A DNA stretch of 64,000 nt from an uncultured Duncaniella sp. (GTDB lineage: Bacteria; Bacteroidota; Bacteroidia; Bacteroidales; Muribaculaceae): contig CAJTRI010000006.1 in NCBI GenBank assembly GCA_910578615.1, positions 73,328-137,327 on the forward strand, in the 5' to 3' direction. This document shows, piece by piece, positions 9,437 to 18,346 of the stretch. The notes below the pieces were generated by a model that worked only from the letters and a program-made list of their open reading frames with translations, was not told where the DNA came from and did not search any database. The translations under genes were made by a program, and so were the position numbers. The first letter of the stretch is position 1. Every line of letters starts with the position of its first letter.

Positions 9437-10459
9437 ATGAAAGCTGTAAAAATAACGGCTCCCGGACGAGTAGTAGTCGAGGAGCAGTCCAAGCCGGTAT
9501 TGGCATCCGACGAGGTACTTGTAAAAATATGTTTCGTGGGCTTCTGTGGCTCTGACCTCAATACCTACCGAGGCAAAAACCCAATGGCCATCTCGCCCGT
9601 CATCCCCGGACACGAGATTGGCGGTATCATCGAGGAGACCGGCAGTGCCGTACCCGAAGGTATCTTTGAGAAGGGTATGAGCGTTACCGTAAATCCTTAT
9701 ACAGCCTGTGGCAAGTGTTCGTCATGCCGTCGCGGACGTCCCAATGCATGTCGCCACAACGAGACCCTTGGCGTACAGCGCGACGGGGCCATGTGTGACT
9801 ACATCGCTGTCCCTTGGACAAAGATTATACCCGCACAGGGCCTTACACCACGCGAATGCGCCCTCGTTGAACCTATGAGCGTCGGATTCCATGCGGTTGA
9901 CCGAGGGAATGTCACCGACATAGACACTGTTGCAGTAATAGGCTGCGGCATGATCGGTCTCGGCGCCATCGTCCGTGCATCTTTGCGCGGTGCCACTGTC
10001 ATTGCCATCGACCTTGATGATGAGAAGCTCGCCCTTGCCCGCGAACTCGGTGCCACATACTCCATAAATTCAGCCACCGCCAACCTTGCAGAGGAACTGA
10101 ACCGTCTCACCGACGGCAACGGGCCTGATGTGGTCATCGAGGCCGTAGGCTCCCCCTTCACATATGTCGCAGCCGTTGAGAATGTAGCATTCTGCGGACG
10201 TGTCGTATGCATAGGATACGCAAAAGACGATGTATCGTTCCACACCAAACTCTTCGTCCAAAAAGAACTCGACATACGCGGTTCACGCAATGCCATGCCG
10301 AATGATTTTTCTGCCGTAATCAGATATTTCCATGCCGGAGGACGCGTCCATGCCGAAAAACTCATTTCGGCAGTAGCAACACCCGAGACAGCCGGAGAGG
10401 CACTTGCCAAATGGGATGCCGCACCCGGCAAGGTGTTCCGAATCCTTGTTGAATTCTGA
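9437..10459 (+). CDS. Zinc-dependent alcohol (polyol/sugar acid) dehydrogenase
   Basis: 340-residue medium-chain dehydrogenase. GFCGSD carries the catalytic zinc Cys, PGHEIGG the His-Glu pair, and CGKCSSCRRGRPNAC the four Cys of the structural zinc. The Rossmann segment VIGCGMIGLGA is followed by AIDLDDEKL, whose Asp suggests NAD+ preference. Relatives include sorbitol, threonine and galactonate dehydrogenases. In this operon it probably oxidises a hydroxyl of the sugar acid released by the lactonase. Its TGA overlaps the ATG of the next gene by one base, indicating translational coupling. Confidence 0.82.
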   Translation: MKAVKITAPGRVVVEEQSKPVLASDEVLVKICFVGFCGSDLNTYRGKNPMAISPVIPGHEIGGIIEETGSAVPEGIFEKGMSVTVNPYTACGKCSSCRRGRPNACRHNETLGVQRDGAMCDYIAVPWTKIIPAQGLTPRECALVEPMSVGFHAVDRGNVTDIDTVAVIGCGMIGLGAIVRASLRGATVIAIDLDDEKLALARELGATYSINSATANLAEELNRLTDGNGPDVVIEAVGSPFTYVAAVENVAFCGRVVCIGYAKDDVSFHTKLFVQKELDIRGSRNAMPNDFSAVIRYFHAGGRVHAEKLISAVATPETAGEALAKWDAAPGKVFRILVEF

Positions 10460-10812
10460 TGAATATAGAGGAAGTAAGAGACTTCTGCCTGTCACTACCT
10501 TATGCCCGTGAGGATTGCCCTTTCGGGCCGGAGGTAGTGGCATTCAGATTATGTGGAAAGATATTCGCAATGCTCAATCTCAAAGACACATCCTGGTTCG
10601 TATTGAAATGTGATCCCGAAAAAGCTGTGGAACTGAGAGAGACACACTCCGAGATACGTCCGGCATGGCACATGAACAAACGTCATTGGAACCAGATCGA
10701 TCTCTCTGGAAACCTCGCAGACTCCTTTATCGAAGACCTCATCCGCCACAGTTATGAGCTTGTGACATCCAAGCTGACAAAAAAAGAACGCACTGCCCTC
10801 TTCCGCCTGTAA
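10459..10812 (+). CDS. MmcQ/YjbR family protein
   Basis: 117 residues with the family layout: an N-terminal helix (CLSLPYAREDCPFGPEVVAF), a strand with GKIFAML, then LKCDPEKAVELRE and a Y-L-T-KL-like C-terminal helix. MmcQ/YjbR proteins have a double-wing fold suggested to bind DNA; no firm function is known. It overlaps the preceding dehydrogenase by one base, so it is cotranscribed with the sugar operon, but may be a passenger. It ends 11 bases from the convergent response regulator. Confidence 0.85.
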   Translation: MNIEEVRDFCLSLPYAREDCPFGPEVVAFRLCGKIFAMLNLKDTSWFVLKCDPEKAVELRETHSEIRPAWHMNKRHWNQIDLSGNLADSFIEDLIRHSYELVTSKLTKKERTALFRL

Positions 10813-10822
10813 AGCTACATAT

Positions 10823-11542
10823 TCAGTCCCCCGGGAAATGGGAGGAGATATAGTCTCCGACAATCTGCCGGTAGCTCTCTCCTACCGGCAGGATATTGCC
10901 ACCGACAGATACCTTCTGACGATCGATACGCTCGATACGGTAAGTATTTACTATGAATCCGCGATGTATTCTCATGAAACTTTCTGCCGGAAGGTGCCGT
11001 TCTATCGATTTCATAGACGTCTGCGTAATTACAGGACTACGGCCTACAAGATGTATTCTAACGTAATCTTTCAAAGCCTCTACATACAGAATGTCACATG
11101 TAACGATCTGTTCCAGTCCGCGTCCTATCCTTACAATCAAACGTCCGTCAGCCCTTATGTTGTCAGCCGGTAAAGATAAAAGACGTTCCTTCACGCGATT
11201 GGAGGCGGATGAGAACTCATCGAAACTGACAGGTTTGACAAGATAATCCGTCGCCCCCACTCTGAATGCCTCTACCGCATGGTCACTGTAAGCTGTCACA
11301 AAAACCACCTGCACTCCTTTGGGGACAAGTCGGGCAAACTCCATGCCGCTTAGCTGCGGCATACGTATATCCAGAAAGACCACATCCACTTCTCCCGAAA
11401 GAATAACCTTTACGGCCTCCCGTGCCGAATTGTACACCCCTTGAAGAGTCATGAACGGGGTCTTTTCGACATATGAGGCTATCAGTCTGGCTGCCAGAGG
11501 CTCGTCATCAACCACACAGCAACGTATAACGTCAGAATTCAT
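10823..11542 (-). CDS. LytTR-family response regulator
   Basis: 239 residues: CheY-like receiver (about 1-120) with VVDDEPLAARL acidic residues, the phospho-acceptor Asp in VFLDIRMP, and the switch Lys in YLVKPVSFDEF; then a LytTR DNA-binding domain (about 140-239) with VRIHLVGRSP-like and M-IHRGFIVN motifs. Overlaps the histidine kinase gene by 4 bases, a typical LytS/LytTR pair. It is the last gene of the efflux operon, so it may control the pump genes upstream in the same transcript. Confidence 0.9.
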   Translation of the reverse strand: MNSDVIRCCVVDDEPLAARLIASYVEKTPFMTLQGVYNSAREAVKVILSGEVDVVFLDIRMPQLSGMEFARLVPKGVQVVFVTAYSDHAVEAFRVGATDYLVKPVSFDEFSSASNRVKERLLSLPADNIRADGRLIVRIGRGLEQIVTCDILYVEALKDYVRIHLVGRSPVITQTSMKSIERHLPAESFMRIHRGFIVNTYRIERIDRQKVSVGGNILPVGESYRQIVGDYISSHFPGD

Positions 11543-12516
11543 ATCTTTATTTTCATTTGGGCCACAAATATAGCTGGTTGTGATGAAATTTCCAACGATG
11601 CCCTGTCACCATATATCAGTCCAAGACGGCGACGAAGGTTTTCAAGCCCCACGCCTCCGCGTTTACTCCCGGCTGTTCCGGCAGAGACAGAGTTGGCAAC
11701 GTCACACTCGACATTGCCGGAAAGCGACGCGTTTATCCTTATCGAGACATAAGAGCCGGAAGTCCCCGGGCCACCATGCTTGAATGCATTTTCCACAAGC
11801 GTTACAAACAACATGGAGGCTATCTCCTTATCCTCCATTTCTGAATCAATCTCGATGACCATGCTCACAGTGATGCTGTCACCCATACGCATCTGCATCA
11901 ATCTTACATAATCCTTTATAAATGCCACCTCTCGCCCGAGTTTGACCGTGGTCGAGTCTGCCTCATACAGGGCATATCTCAACAAGGCGCTAAGACGATG
12001 GACAGCCTCACGAGCCGCCGGCGGGTCAATCTCGGTCAACGCATAGACCGTGTTGAGAGAATTGAACAGAAAGTGAGGATTGAGCTGACTCTTCAACTGT
12101 TTCAGTTCCTCCTCCTTATGAGTCGCCTCTATCTGACCCATTCGCTCGCTGAGCCTCATTGCCACACTAAGTCCCATCGTCAGCACAAGCATGACAATAT
12201 CCCGTATAACGGCATGGAGGGCAGGAACATGCCGGCCAATGACCTGTCCCACATAATCAAAAAGCATATACATCCCTGAGACACCTGCACACAATATCAC
12301 CACACTCCCTATAACGAAACGCAGCCTGGACGGGGATATCCCGAGCAAAAGATATTCCATATAGAATACAGCCACGAAGACCGCGACCTTGGCATAAGGA
12401 ACCCATCGGAAAACGTCATTGGCCGGACGGCTCCCGAAAAGGACGACTTCCGGCAGGATGAATATCATAAGTATGACCACTGCGTGGACGGCAAAACGTA
12501 CTGCAACCTTATTCAT
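11539..12516 (-). CDS. LytS/YehU-type sensor histidine kinase
   Basis: 325 residues. Hydrophobic N-terminal segments (about residues 8-125) give probably four membrane helices with hardly any periplasmic sensor. The His_kinase domain starts near LKSQLNPHFLFNSLN, whose His is the phospho-acceptor, and is followed by a HATPase domain (LVENAFKHGG N-box, GGVGLENLRRRL). The partner is the LytTR regulator immediately downstream (4-base overlap). It overlaps the upstream permease gene by 8 bases, so the whole unit is translated as one block. The stimulus is unknown; stress on the membrane or a pump substrate is plausible. Confidence 0.9.
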   Translation of the reverse strand: MNKVAVRFAVHAVVILMIFILPEVVLFGSRPANDVFRWVPYAKVAVFVAVFYMEYLLLGISPSRLRFVIGSVVILCAGVSGMYMLFDYVGQVIGRHVPALHAVIRDIVMLVLTMGLSVAMRLSERMGQIEATHKEEELKQLKSQLNPHFLFNSLNTVYALTEIDPPAAREAVHRLSALLRYALYEADSTTVKLGREVAFIKDYVRLMQMRMGDSITVSMVIEIDSEMEDKEIASMLFVTLVENAFKHGGPGTSGSYVSIRINASLSGNVECDVANSVSAGTAGSKRGGVGLENLRRRLGLIYGDRASLEISSQPAIFVAQMKIKI

Positions 12517-13729
12517 ATCTTATAGCCTCTATCGGATCAAGATTAGACGCCTTCATAGCCGGAACCCATCCGAAGAAGATCCCGGTAAACGTACAGACAG
12601 CAAAACTCAGAACTATGGATGACGCAAGAACAGACACCGGCCAAGCCGCAATAGTATGGACAGCCCATGTGGCGACACAGCCGAGGACGACACCTATGAC
12701 TCCTCCTGTAACGGAAATTATGACGGACTCTATGAGAAACTGCATAAGTATATCGATGCCTCTGGCACCGATACTCATTCGCAGACCTATCTCACGTGTA
12801 CGCTCGGTCACCGAGACATACATCATATTCATTATACCTATTCCACCGACAAGAAGGGAGATAAACGCGATACACGTCAGGAGGACTGTCATCATATCTG
12901 ATGTCGAATTCATCATCTCGCTCAGCTCCTGTTGGGAACGGATGTCGAAATTATTATCATCACCATCGGCAAGACGGTGATTGGTACGCAGAATTTCAGT
13001 AATCTCATCGACAGCCGCAGGGGTCATATCCTCCGACAGAGCCGATGCGAATATCGAGCCGAGATAGTCAACAGCAAGAAGACGTTTCATAACAGTGGTA
13101 TAAGGGGCTATAACTACATCATCCTGATCCATCCCCATAGAATTGGTACCCTTGCTTTTCAGGACACCTATCACAGTGAACGGTATCTTGCCGAACCTTA
13201 CAACCTTTCCAATGGGATTGAGACCTCCCGGGAAAAGATTATCCACCACCGTCTTACCCAGTACGCATACCTTGGCTGCCGACTTGATGTCTGCCTCGTC
13301 AAACATCTCACCGTCTTCGACCGACAGTTTGCGTATATCCATATATTCCGGGGTAACCCCGTTGATGCTCGAAGGCCAATTGTTATTTCCGGCCACCATC
13401 TGGCCTGAACTCTGTACCATCGGACTTACTGCCGACAGATAAGCCGACCTGTCACGAAGCGCCTCATAATCTGCCACTTTGAGAGTCTGCATGTCATCCG
13501 CGCTCTGCCTGACCCCTCCACGCTGCATATTGCCCGGATGAATCATTATCATATTGCTACCCATCTCGGATATCTGGGCGCGTATGCTCTCTTTTGATCC
13601 CTGTCCTATGGCAAGCATACATATCACGGCCGAGATACCTATTATGATACCAAGCATCGTCAGTATGGCACGCAATTTGTTGCGGTTCAAGGCACGGAGG
13701 GCTATCTTGAATAAGTTGAAGAAATTCAT
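12509..13729 (-). CDS. MacB/FtsX-type ABC transporter permease
   Basis: 406 residues. One N-terminal membrane helix (LTMLGIIIGISAVICMLAIG) precedes a periplasmic MacB_PCD domain (about 45-260), then three C-terminal membrane helices of the FtsX domain with the family motif GGIGIMNMMYVSVTERTREIG. Acts in the inner membrane as a mechanotransmission exporter with the ATPase encoded 3 bases upstream, the MacA-like adaptor and the TolC-like channel. MacB of E. coli is one fused chain; here ATPase and permease are split, which is usual in Bacteroidales. Substrate unknown (macrolide, peptide or lipid-type exports are known in the family). Confidence 0.9.
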   Translation of the reverse strand: MNFFNLFKIALRALNRNKLRAILTMLGIIIGISAVICMLAIGQGSKESIRAQISEMGSNMIMIHPGNMQRGGVRQSADDMQTLKVADYEALRDRSAYLSAVSPMVQSSGQMVAGNNNWPSSINGVTPEYMDIRKLSVEDGEMFDEADIKSAAKVCVLGKTVVDNLFPGGLNPIGKVVRFGKIPFTVIGVLKSKGTNSMGMDQDDVVIAPYTTVMKRLLAVDYLGSIFASALSEDMTPAAVDEITEILRTNHRLADGDDNNFDIRSQQELSEMMNSTSDMMTVLLTCIAFISLLVGGIGIMNMMYVSVTERTREIGLRMSIGARGIDILMQFLIESVIISVTGGVIGVVLGCVATWAVHTIAAWPVSVLASSIVLSFAVCTFTGIFFGWVPAMKASNLDPIEAIRYE

Positions 13730-13732
13730 TTG

Positions 13733-14479
13733 TCAATCATCATTTATTGGTAGTGATGCGAGTACCTCTGCCGCTGATTCGGGAGAAGGGTTGAGTGTAT
13801 CCGATACTATCCTCCCGTCACGCAGCACTATGTTGCGTGACGAATAGGCGGCAAGCTCAGGATTGTGGGTAACGAATATGATGGTTCGTCCCCTCTCATA
13901 AAGCTGCTGGAAGAGGACAAGGACGCTCATGGATGTACGTGTGTCAAGGTTTCCAGTAGCTTCGTCGGCCAGAATAAGCACCGGGTCATTTACAAGGGCG
14001 CGTGCTATGGCTACTCGCTGTTGCTGTCCGCCACTCATCTGGTTGCTCAGATGGTTAAGACGGTCTCCGAGTCCCACAGAGAGAAGGGCGTCAACAGCCC
14101 TGCGCCTCCGCTCTCCGGCCGAGACCTCAGGATTATATAACAGTGGAAGCTCCACATTCTCGATGGCCGAGGTCTTGGGAAGAAGATTATAGTTCTGGAA
14201 TACAAATCCTATCTTGCGATTCCTGAGCCTCGCCCGTTCGTTCTTTCCCATATTTCTCACCTTCACGCCGTCAAGGATATACTCGCCAGAAGTGGGAGTG
14301 TCAAGACATCCCAAGGTGTTGAGCAATGTAGACTTTCCCGAACCCGAAGTACCCATGATGGTTACAAACTCACCTTCGCGTATAGAGAACGATACACCTC
14401 GCAGGGCATGGACTGTCTCACCACCTACCTTGAAATCACGCCTCAAATCACTGATAGTGATTATTTCTCTTCCTGCCAT
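13733..14479 (-). CDS. ABC transporter ATPase of the MacB/LolD type
   Basis: 248 residues from the start chosen here (MAGREIITIS). The open frame extends to 14614, but that extension lies inside the adaptor gene, while the chosen Met follows the adaptor stop by 4 bases. Walker A is GTSGSGKST, the Q loop is VFQNYNLLP, the signature is MSGGQQQRVAIARAL, Walker B is LILADEATGNLD, and the switch His is in FVTHNPE. It powers the permease encoded next. Confidence 0.92.
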   Translation of the reverse strand: MAGREIITISDLRRDFKVGGETVHALRGVSFSIREGEFVTIMGTSGSGKSTLLNTLGCLDTPTSGEYILDGVKVRNMGKNERARLRNRKIGFVFQNYNLLPKTSAIENVELPLLYNPEVSAGERRRRAVDALLSVGLGDRLNHLSNQMSGGQQQRVAIARALVNDPVLILADEATGNLDTRTSMSVLVLFQQLYERGRTIIFVTHNPELAAYSSRNIVLRDGRIVSDTLNPSPESAAEVLASLPINDD

Positions 14480-14483
14480 GACT

Positions 14484-15665
14484 CTATTTCTTTCTTTGTG
14501 GAGGTTTAGGTGCAAACGGGCTACGGGCACCTTCACCGGCTGGTTCGTTATCGGCTCCTCCTCTGACGGAATATTCCACCGCCACCTGTGTACCCGGATA
14601 TATTCCGGAGACAATCCGGAAATTCACCCCGTCACTCGCGCCTACTGTAAGCCTTACCGGCTTCAAAATCTCTCCGTCAACCACCCATACCTGTCTTAGA
14701 TCCGGGTCGGACGGATTGCTGAAAGGCGCCGCCTCAACCCCCTCCGGGACTGAGGGAAGTCCGTCGGCGGAAGGATAGTCATGAGGCACAAACCTCAGGG
14801 CCTTGGCAGGAATAAGAGGTACGTTTTCCTCACGAGACATATATATGGTAATATTGGCTGTGAGACCGGGAATGAGCATATGCTCCCTATTGTCTGCTGA
14901 CACAAGCACTTCATAGGTCACAACGTTACTCTCCGTGGTAGGGCTGATACGCTTCTGTATCACTTTTCCTCGAAACACCTTATCGGGATATGCATCAACC
15001 GTGAATGTCACCTCCTGTCCTTCCCTTACACGTCCTATATCAGCCTCATCGACATCTGCCACCACGCGCATGTTGTCGAGATCGGCAATAGTGAAAAGGT
15101 TGGCCACCGTCATAGCCGAGACTACCGTCTGTCCGACCTCGACATCACGGGATATGACCATGCCGTCAATAGGCGAATATATCTCGGCATAGTTGAGATT
15201 CTTGGCAGCACGTACACGGTCAGCCTGAGCCTTTTCATATGAGGTGCGAGCCACTTGTAAGTCTTTGCGTGACGTATCAAACTCATAGTCTGAGATGAGA
15301 CGGCGCTCATGCAGCTTGGAATCTCGTTCATAGTTGTCACGAGAATACTCATATGATGCCTTGGCACTTTCCACATTGGCCTCGGCAGATTTCAGCTCGC
15401 TTTGAAGAAGCACCTTGTCTATTTCGGCAAGAAGCTGCCCTTTTTTGACCTCGGAATTAAAGTCAACATATATTTTATCGATAATACCTGTGACCTGTGT
15501 GCCCACATCTACCGATGTTACCGATTCGAGCGTCCCTGTAGCTGTCACGCTTTCGCTTATCGCCCCGAGCTTTACAGGCTCTGTGACAAGCTTTATCTCC
15601 TCCTTTTTACCACATGAGAGGAGCATCATGAATGCAATGAAGAACAAAAAGTGTTTATGATTCAT
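14484..15665 (-). CDS. MacA-like periplasmic adaptor (membrane fusion protein)
   Basis: 393 residues. The lipoprotein signal ends in LLSCGKKEE, so Cys18 is the likely lipid anchor. A barrel-sandwich (TGTLESVTSVDVGTQVTG) flanks a coiled-coil hairpin (about 75-150, SAEANVESAKASYEYSRDN), then the second lipoyl half (IYSPIDGMVISRDVEVGQTV) and beta-barrel. The C-terminal tail is Pro/Lys rich (PFAPKPPQRKK). It bridges the inner-membrane ABC pump and the outer-membrane channel encoded on either side. Confidence 0.92.
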   Translation of the reverse strand: MNHKHFLFFIAFMMLLSCGKKEEIKLVTEPVKLGAISESVTATGTLESVTSVDVGTQVTGIIDKIYVDFNSEVKKGQLLAEIDKVLLQSELKSAEANVESAKASYEYSRDNYERDSKLHERRLISDYEFDTSRKDLQVARTSYEKAQADRVRAAKNLNYAEIYSPIDGMVISRDVEVGQTVVSAMTVANLFTIADLDNMRVVADVDEADIGRVREGQEVTFTVDAYPDKVFRGKVIQKRISPTTESNVVTYEVLVSADNREHMLIPGLTANITIYMSREENVPLIPAKALRFVPHDYPSADGLPSVPEGVEAAPFSNPSDPDLRQVWVVDGEILKPVRLTVGASDGVNFRIVSGIYPGTQVAVEYSVRGGADNEPAGEGARSPFAPKPPQRKK

Positions 15666-15677
15666 ATCATTTGGTGT

Positions 15678-16991
15678 TTATAGCGTTATGTTTCCTGATC
15701 TTAAAAACTCCACCATCTTACGCGCCAGCACAGCCATATACTTGGCCTGGATAAGCTCGTGACGTGCCGATGAGAGAGCCTGATGGCTTTGAAGAAGCTC
15801 GGTTGATTCAACGTAGCCCACGGCAAACCTCTCGGCCACATATTCGTCACTCAGTGCTGCCGCCTTCTCATTCTGGACAGCGGCGACATATCGTGACCGG
15901 GCCGACTCCATCTCTATATACCATCCTTCAAGTATGTTTGCAACCTCCTGACGGCGTGCCTCGATGTCATACTCACTATTTAGTCTGGCAATTTTGGCCT
16001 GAGCCACAGCCGTACGTGTCTTTTTGTTGTCAAGGATAGGGACAGTCAATGTCAGTCCGATATTTTCATTGAAACTGCGCCTCATCTGCTCTCCCCATCC
16101 CCGCTGGTCGGTGGTATAATATCCTGTTCCTATACCTGCTGTGACCCCTATCTGCGGAGAACCACCGGCCTTCGCCGCACGTATATCCTCGTCTGCAATA
16201 TTGACGGATAGTTCATTATATCTGAGACGGGAGTCGGAGGCAAGAGCAAGGCGGTAACTTTCGACAAGTGGTGGCAGGGAATCAAGCACAAGGGACTGCG
16301 GGAAATCAATTGGAACCACGTCAATGTCCTTTTCTATCCCGAGTTCAAGAAGATTTCTTAGTTGCAGGCGTTTGGACAAAAGATCGGCCTCGGCACTTAC
16401 CACGTTGTAACGGTCTCTTTCGGCTTGTGATTCGAGTTGCTGATAGTCCACGATCGATATCTTCCCGGATTCCATCATCTGCTTTGCCCGTTCGGCCTGA
16501 GCGGCACTGACCTGTGACAGCATACGGTTGACCCCGACTGCCTCCCGACAATAAAGAATATTAAGATAATTGGTTAGTATTTCGGAACGGATATCACGAA
16601 ACAAGTCATCCATAGCAAGACGGGAACGCTCTATATCTGTCTCCGCACGACGTATGTCACTCTGTCTCCTGCCTCCATCCCATAAAGTCCATGACCCGTT
16701 AAATCCGTAGGAACTCGTATAGGCATTCTTATCCCTATCTCCCATAGGTGTGTTAGAATAGCCCTGAGTGGTTCCGAAGTCAAGTGTCGGTATCCACTTT
16801 GCCTTAGCACCTTCGAGGGTGACTGAGGCGCTTTCCTGTGAAAGTTCAGACTGGCGCAACGATATGTTATGGTCTCGTGCCCACTCCACACACTCTTCAT
16901 AAGTCCACACAGCAAACGGCTCCGATGCATATGCCCCTGAAACCACGAGCGTAGCAAACAATGATGTCAGTTTGAATTTGATGTTGTCCAT
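15678..16991 (-). CDS. TolC-family outer membrane efflux channel
   Basis: 437 residues from MDNIKFKLTS. The longer frame to 17027 is rejected because its extra codons would begin upstream of the promoter -7 box at 17011-17018. A signal peptide ends near SGAYASEP. Two repeats of long coiled-coil helices with the OEP pattern are seen (about 30-215 and 230-430), including YNVVSAEADLLSKRLQLR and QAKYMAVLARKMVEFL. First gene of the efflux operon tolC-macA-ATPase-permease-kinase-regulator, and 12 bases before the adaptor gene. Confidence 0.9.
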   Translation of the reverse strand: MDNIKFKLTSLFATLVVSGAYASEPFAVWTYEECVEWARDHNISLRQSELSQESASVTLEGAKAKWIPTLDFGTTQGYSNTPMGDRDKNAYTSSYGFNGSWTLWDGGRRQSDIRRAETDIERSRLAMDDLFRDIRSEILTNYLNILYCREAVGVNRMLSQVSAAQAERAKQMMESGKISIVDYQQLESQAERDRYNVVSAEADLLSKRLQLRNLLELGIEKDIDVVPIDFPQSLVLDSLPPLVESYRLALASDSRLRYNELSVNIADEDIRAAKAGGSPQIGVTAGIGTGYYTTDQRGWGEQMRRSFNENIGLTLTVPILDNKKTRTAVAQAKIARLNSEYDIEARRQEVANILEGWYIEMESARSRYVAAVQNEKAAALSDEYVAERFAVGYVESTELLQSHQALSSARHELIQAKYMAVLARKMVEFLRSGNITL

Positions 16992-17010
16992 TTTTTCCTT
17001 TTTTACACTG

Positions 17011-17018
17011 CAAAAGTA
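17011..17018 (-). promoter_or_regulatory. -7 box for the MacAB-TolC efflux operon
   Basis: Reads TACTTTTG on the minus strand (TAnnTTTG consensus). The predicted start is about 16 bases before the ATG at 16991 and decides the start codon of the channel gene. Confidence 0.6.
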
Positions 17019-17082
17019 GTCCGTCACTACAAATTATCATAAAATATTAGACAAGCCAGCCATCTTATATGCATATTAACAC

Positions 17083-17121
17083 CAAAACGCACCACGAAAC
17101 ATATATTCGCGGTGCGTTTTG
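17083..17121. terminator. Terminator hairpin after fabI
   Basis: Perfect 11-bp inverted repeat CAAAACGCACC/GGTGCGTTTTG with a 17-base loop. It lies between the fabI stop (17160) and the promoter of the efflux operon, separating the two leftward units. The arms carry their own T-tract. Confidence 0.7.
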
Positions 17122-17159
17122 TAAACGGATGTTAAATTCAATGGTTTTCCTGCAACCGA

Positions 17160-18017
17160 TCAGCCATACTGTATTGTGCCATCAGGATTGCGGTAGAGAT
17201 CGAAGCTCTTCTCGTACTGATCCATTGCTCGCAGACTCATACCCATGCTTGAAAAGCCTCCGTCATGATAGAGATTCTGCATGGTCACCTTGCGTGTAAG
17301 GTCGCTGAAAAGAGTGATGCAATAGTCGGCACATTCATCAGCCGATGCATTGCCCAGAGGAGACATGCGGTTGGCAAAGTCCATGAGTGAGTCCATGCCT
17401 TTCACACCGCTACCGGCAGTGGTGGGTGTGGGAGACTGCGAGATGGTGTTGATACGGACACCCTTCTCACGACCGTAGATATAACCGAAGCTACGGGCTA
17501 TTGATTCAAGAAGCGCCTTGGCATCAGCCATATCATTATAGCCGAACATAGTGCGCTGAGCAGCTATGTAGCTGAGAGCCACGATACTGCCAAAATCAGC
17601 TATCGCATCGAGCTTTTTAGCGGCCTGAATCATTTTGTGGAACGAGACAGCCGAAATATCAAGAGTCTTATTGAGAAGATCGTAGTCAAGATCATCATAA
17701 AGACGTTTTTTGCGCACATTGGGGGACATGCCGATTGAATGGAGCACGAAATCAATCTTGCCTCCGAGAACATCCATCGAACGCTGGAACACCATTTCAA
17801 GATCGTCCACATTTGTAGCATCGGCAGGGATTACCTCTGCACCGAGCTGTTCACCAAGCTTGCTTACATCGCCCATGCGGACAGCCACAGGAGTATTGCT
17901 GAGAGTGATTGTCGCACCCTCTTCCACAGCCTTCACGGCGACTTTCCAAGCAATACTCTTGTCGTTAAGCGCGCCGAATATAACACCGCGCTTACCTTTC
18001 AAAAGGTTATAACTCAT
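17160..18017 (-). CDS. fabI: Enoyl-[acyl-carrier-protein] reductase (NADH)
   Basis: 285 residues from MSYNLLKGKRG. The frame extends to 18074 but those codons run upstream of the promoter box. FabI reduces trans-2-enoyl-ACP in the last step of fatty acid elongation and is the triclosan target. Seen: the divergent nucleotide motif GVIFGALNDKSIAWK, the SIGMSP strand, the catalytic Tyr-x6-Lys in GYNDMADAK, and SPTPTTAGSGVKG of the substrate loop. The C-terminal extension (YEKSFDLYRNPDGTIQYG) is typical for Bacteroidetes. Single-gene unit. Confidence 0.95.
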   Translation of the reverse strand: MSYNLLKGKRGVIFGALNDKSIAWKVAVKAVEEGATITLSNTPVAVRMGDVSKLGEQLGAEVIPADATNVDDLEMVFQRSMDVLGGKIDFVLHSIGMSPNVRKKRLYDDLDYDLLNKTLDISAVSFHKMIQAAKKLDAIADFGSIVALSYIAAQRTMFGYNDMADAKALLESIARSFGYIYGREKGVRINTISQSPTPTTAGSGVKGMDSLMDFANRMSPLGNASADECADYCITLFSDLTRKVTMQNLYHDGGFSSMGMSLRAMDQYEKSFDLYRNPDGTIQYG

Positions 18018-18043
18018 TTTGTTTTCTTCGTTTAAATCGAGTG

Positions 18044-18051
18044 CAAAGTTA
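18044..18051 (-). promoter_or_regulatory. -7 box for fabI
   Basis: TAACTTTG on the minus strand, giving a start about 23 bases before the fabI ATG. No fatty-acid regulator site was recognised beside it. Confidence 0.55.
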
Positions 18052-18260
18052 CGGAGAATTTTCCAAACCACCAATTCATAAACCCCGTTCCATCAGTAAA
18101 TGCAGCACAAATACACACGACATTATAATAAATTATATCTATTGAAACAATTTAAAAACATTGAATAACTGAAAATGTACTTCATATTTAGTGAGTCTAA
18201 ACATAGTTCAATAGTCTTCATTATGATTTACATTTCCGACAAGATATATTGGCCCTGAAA

Positions 18261-18292
18261 TTTGGTCGGGAGGTTGAGATAGCGTATCTTTG
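18261..18292 (+). promoter_or_regulatory. Promoter for the YpfJ-type peptidase gene
   Basis: TTTG at 18261-18264, 20-base spacer, TATCTTTG at 18285-18292: a full match to the Bacteroidetes housekeeping promoter. The 190 bases between this and the fabI promoter are AT-rich with nothing else recognisable. Confidence 0.75.
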
Positions 18293-18346
18293 CGGTCATT
18301 CACTTTTTACCCGACATATTATCTAACAATAAAGACTATATAAATT

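Noticed and set aside
17019..17027. Upstream start for the TolC-like gene
   Set aside because: Would begin upstream of the -7 box; the Met at 16991 opens a good signal peptide.
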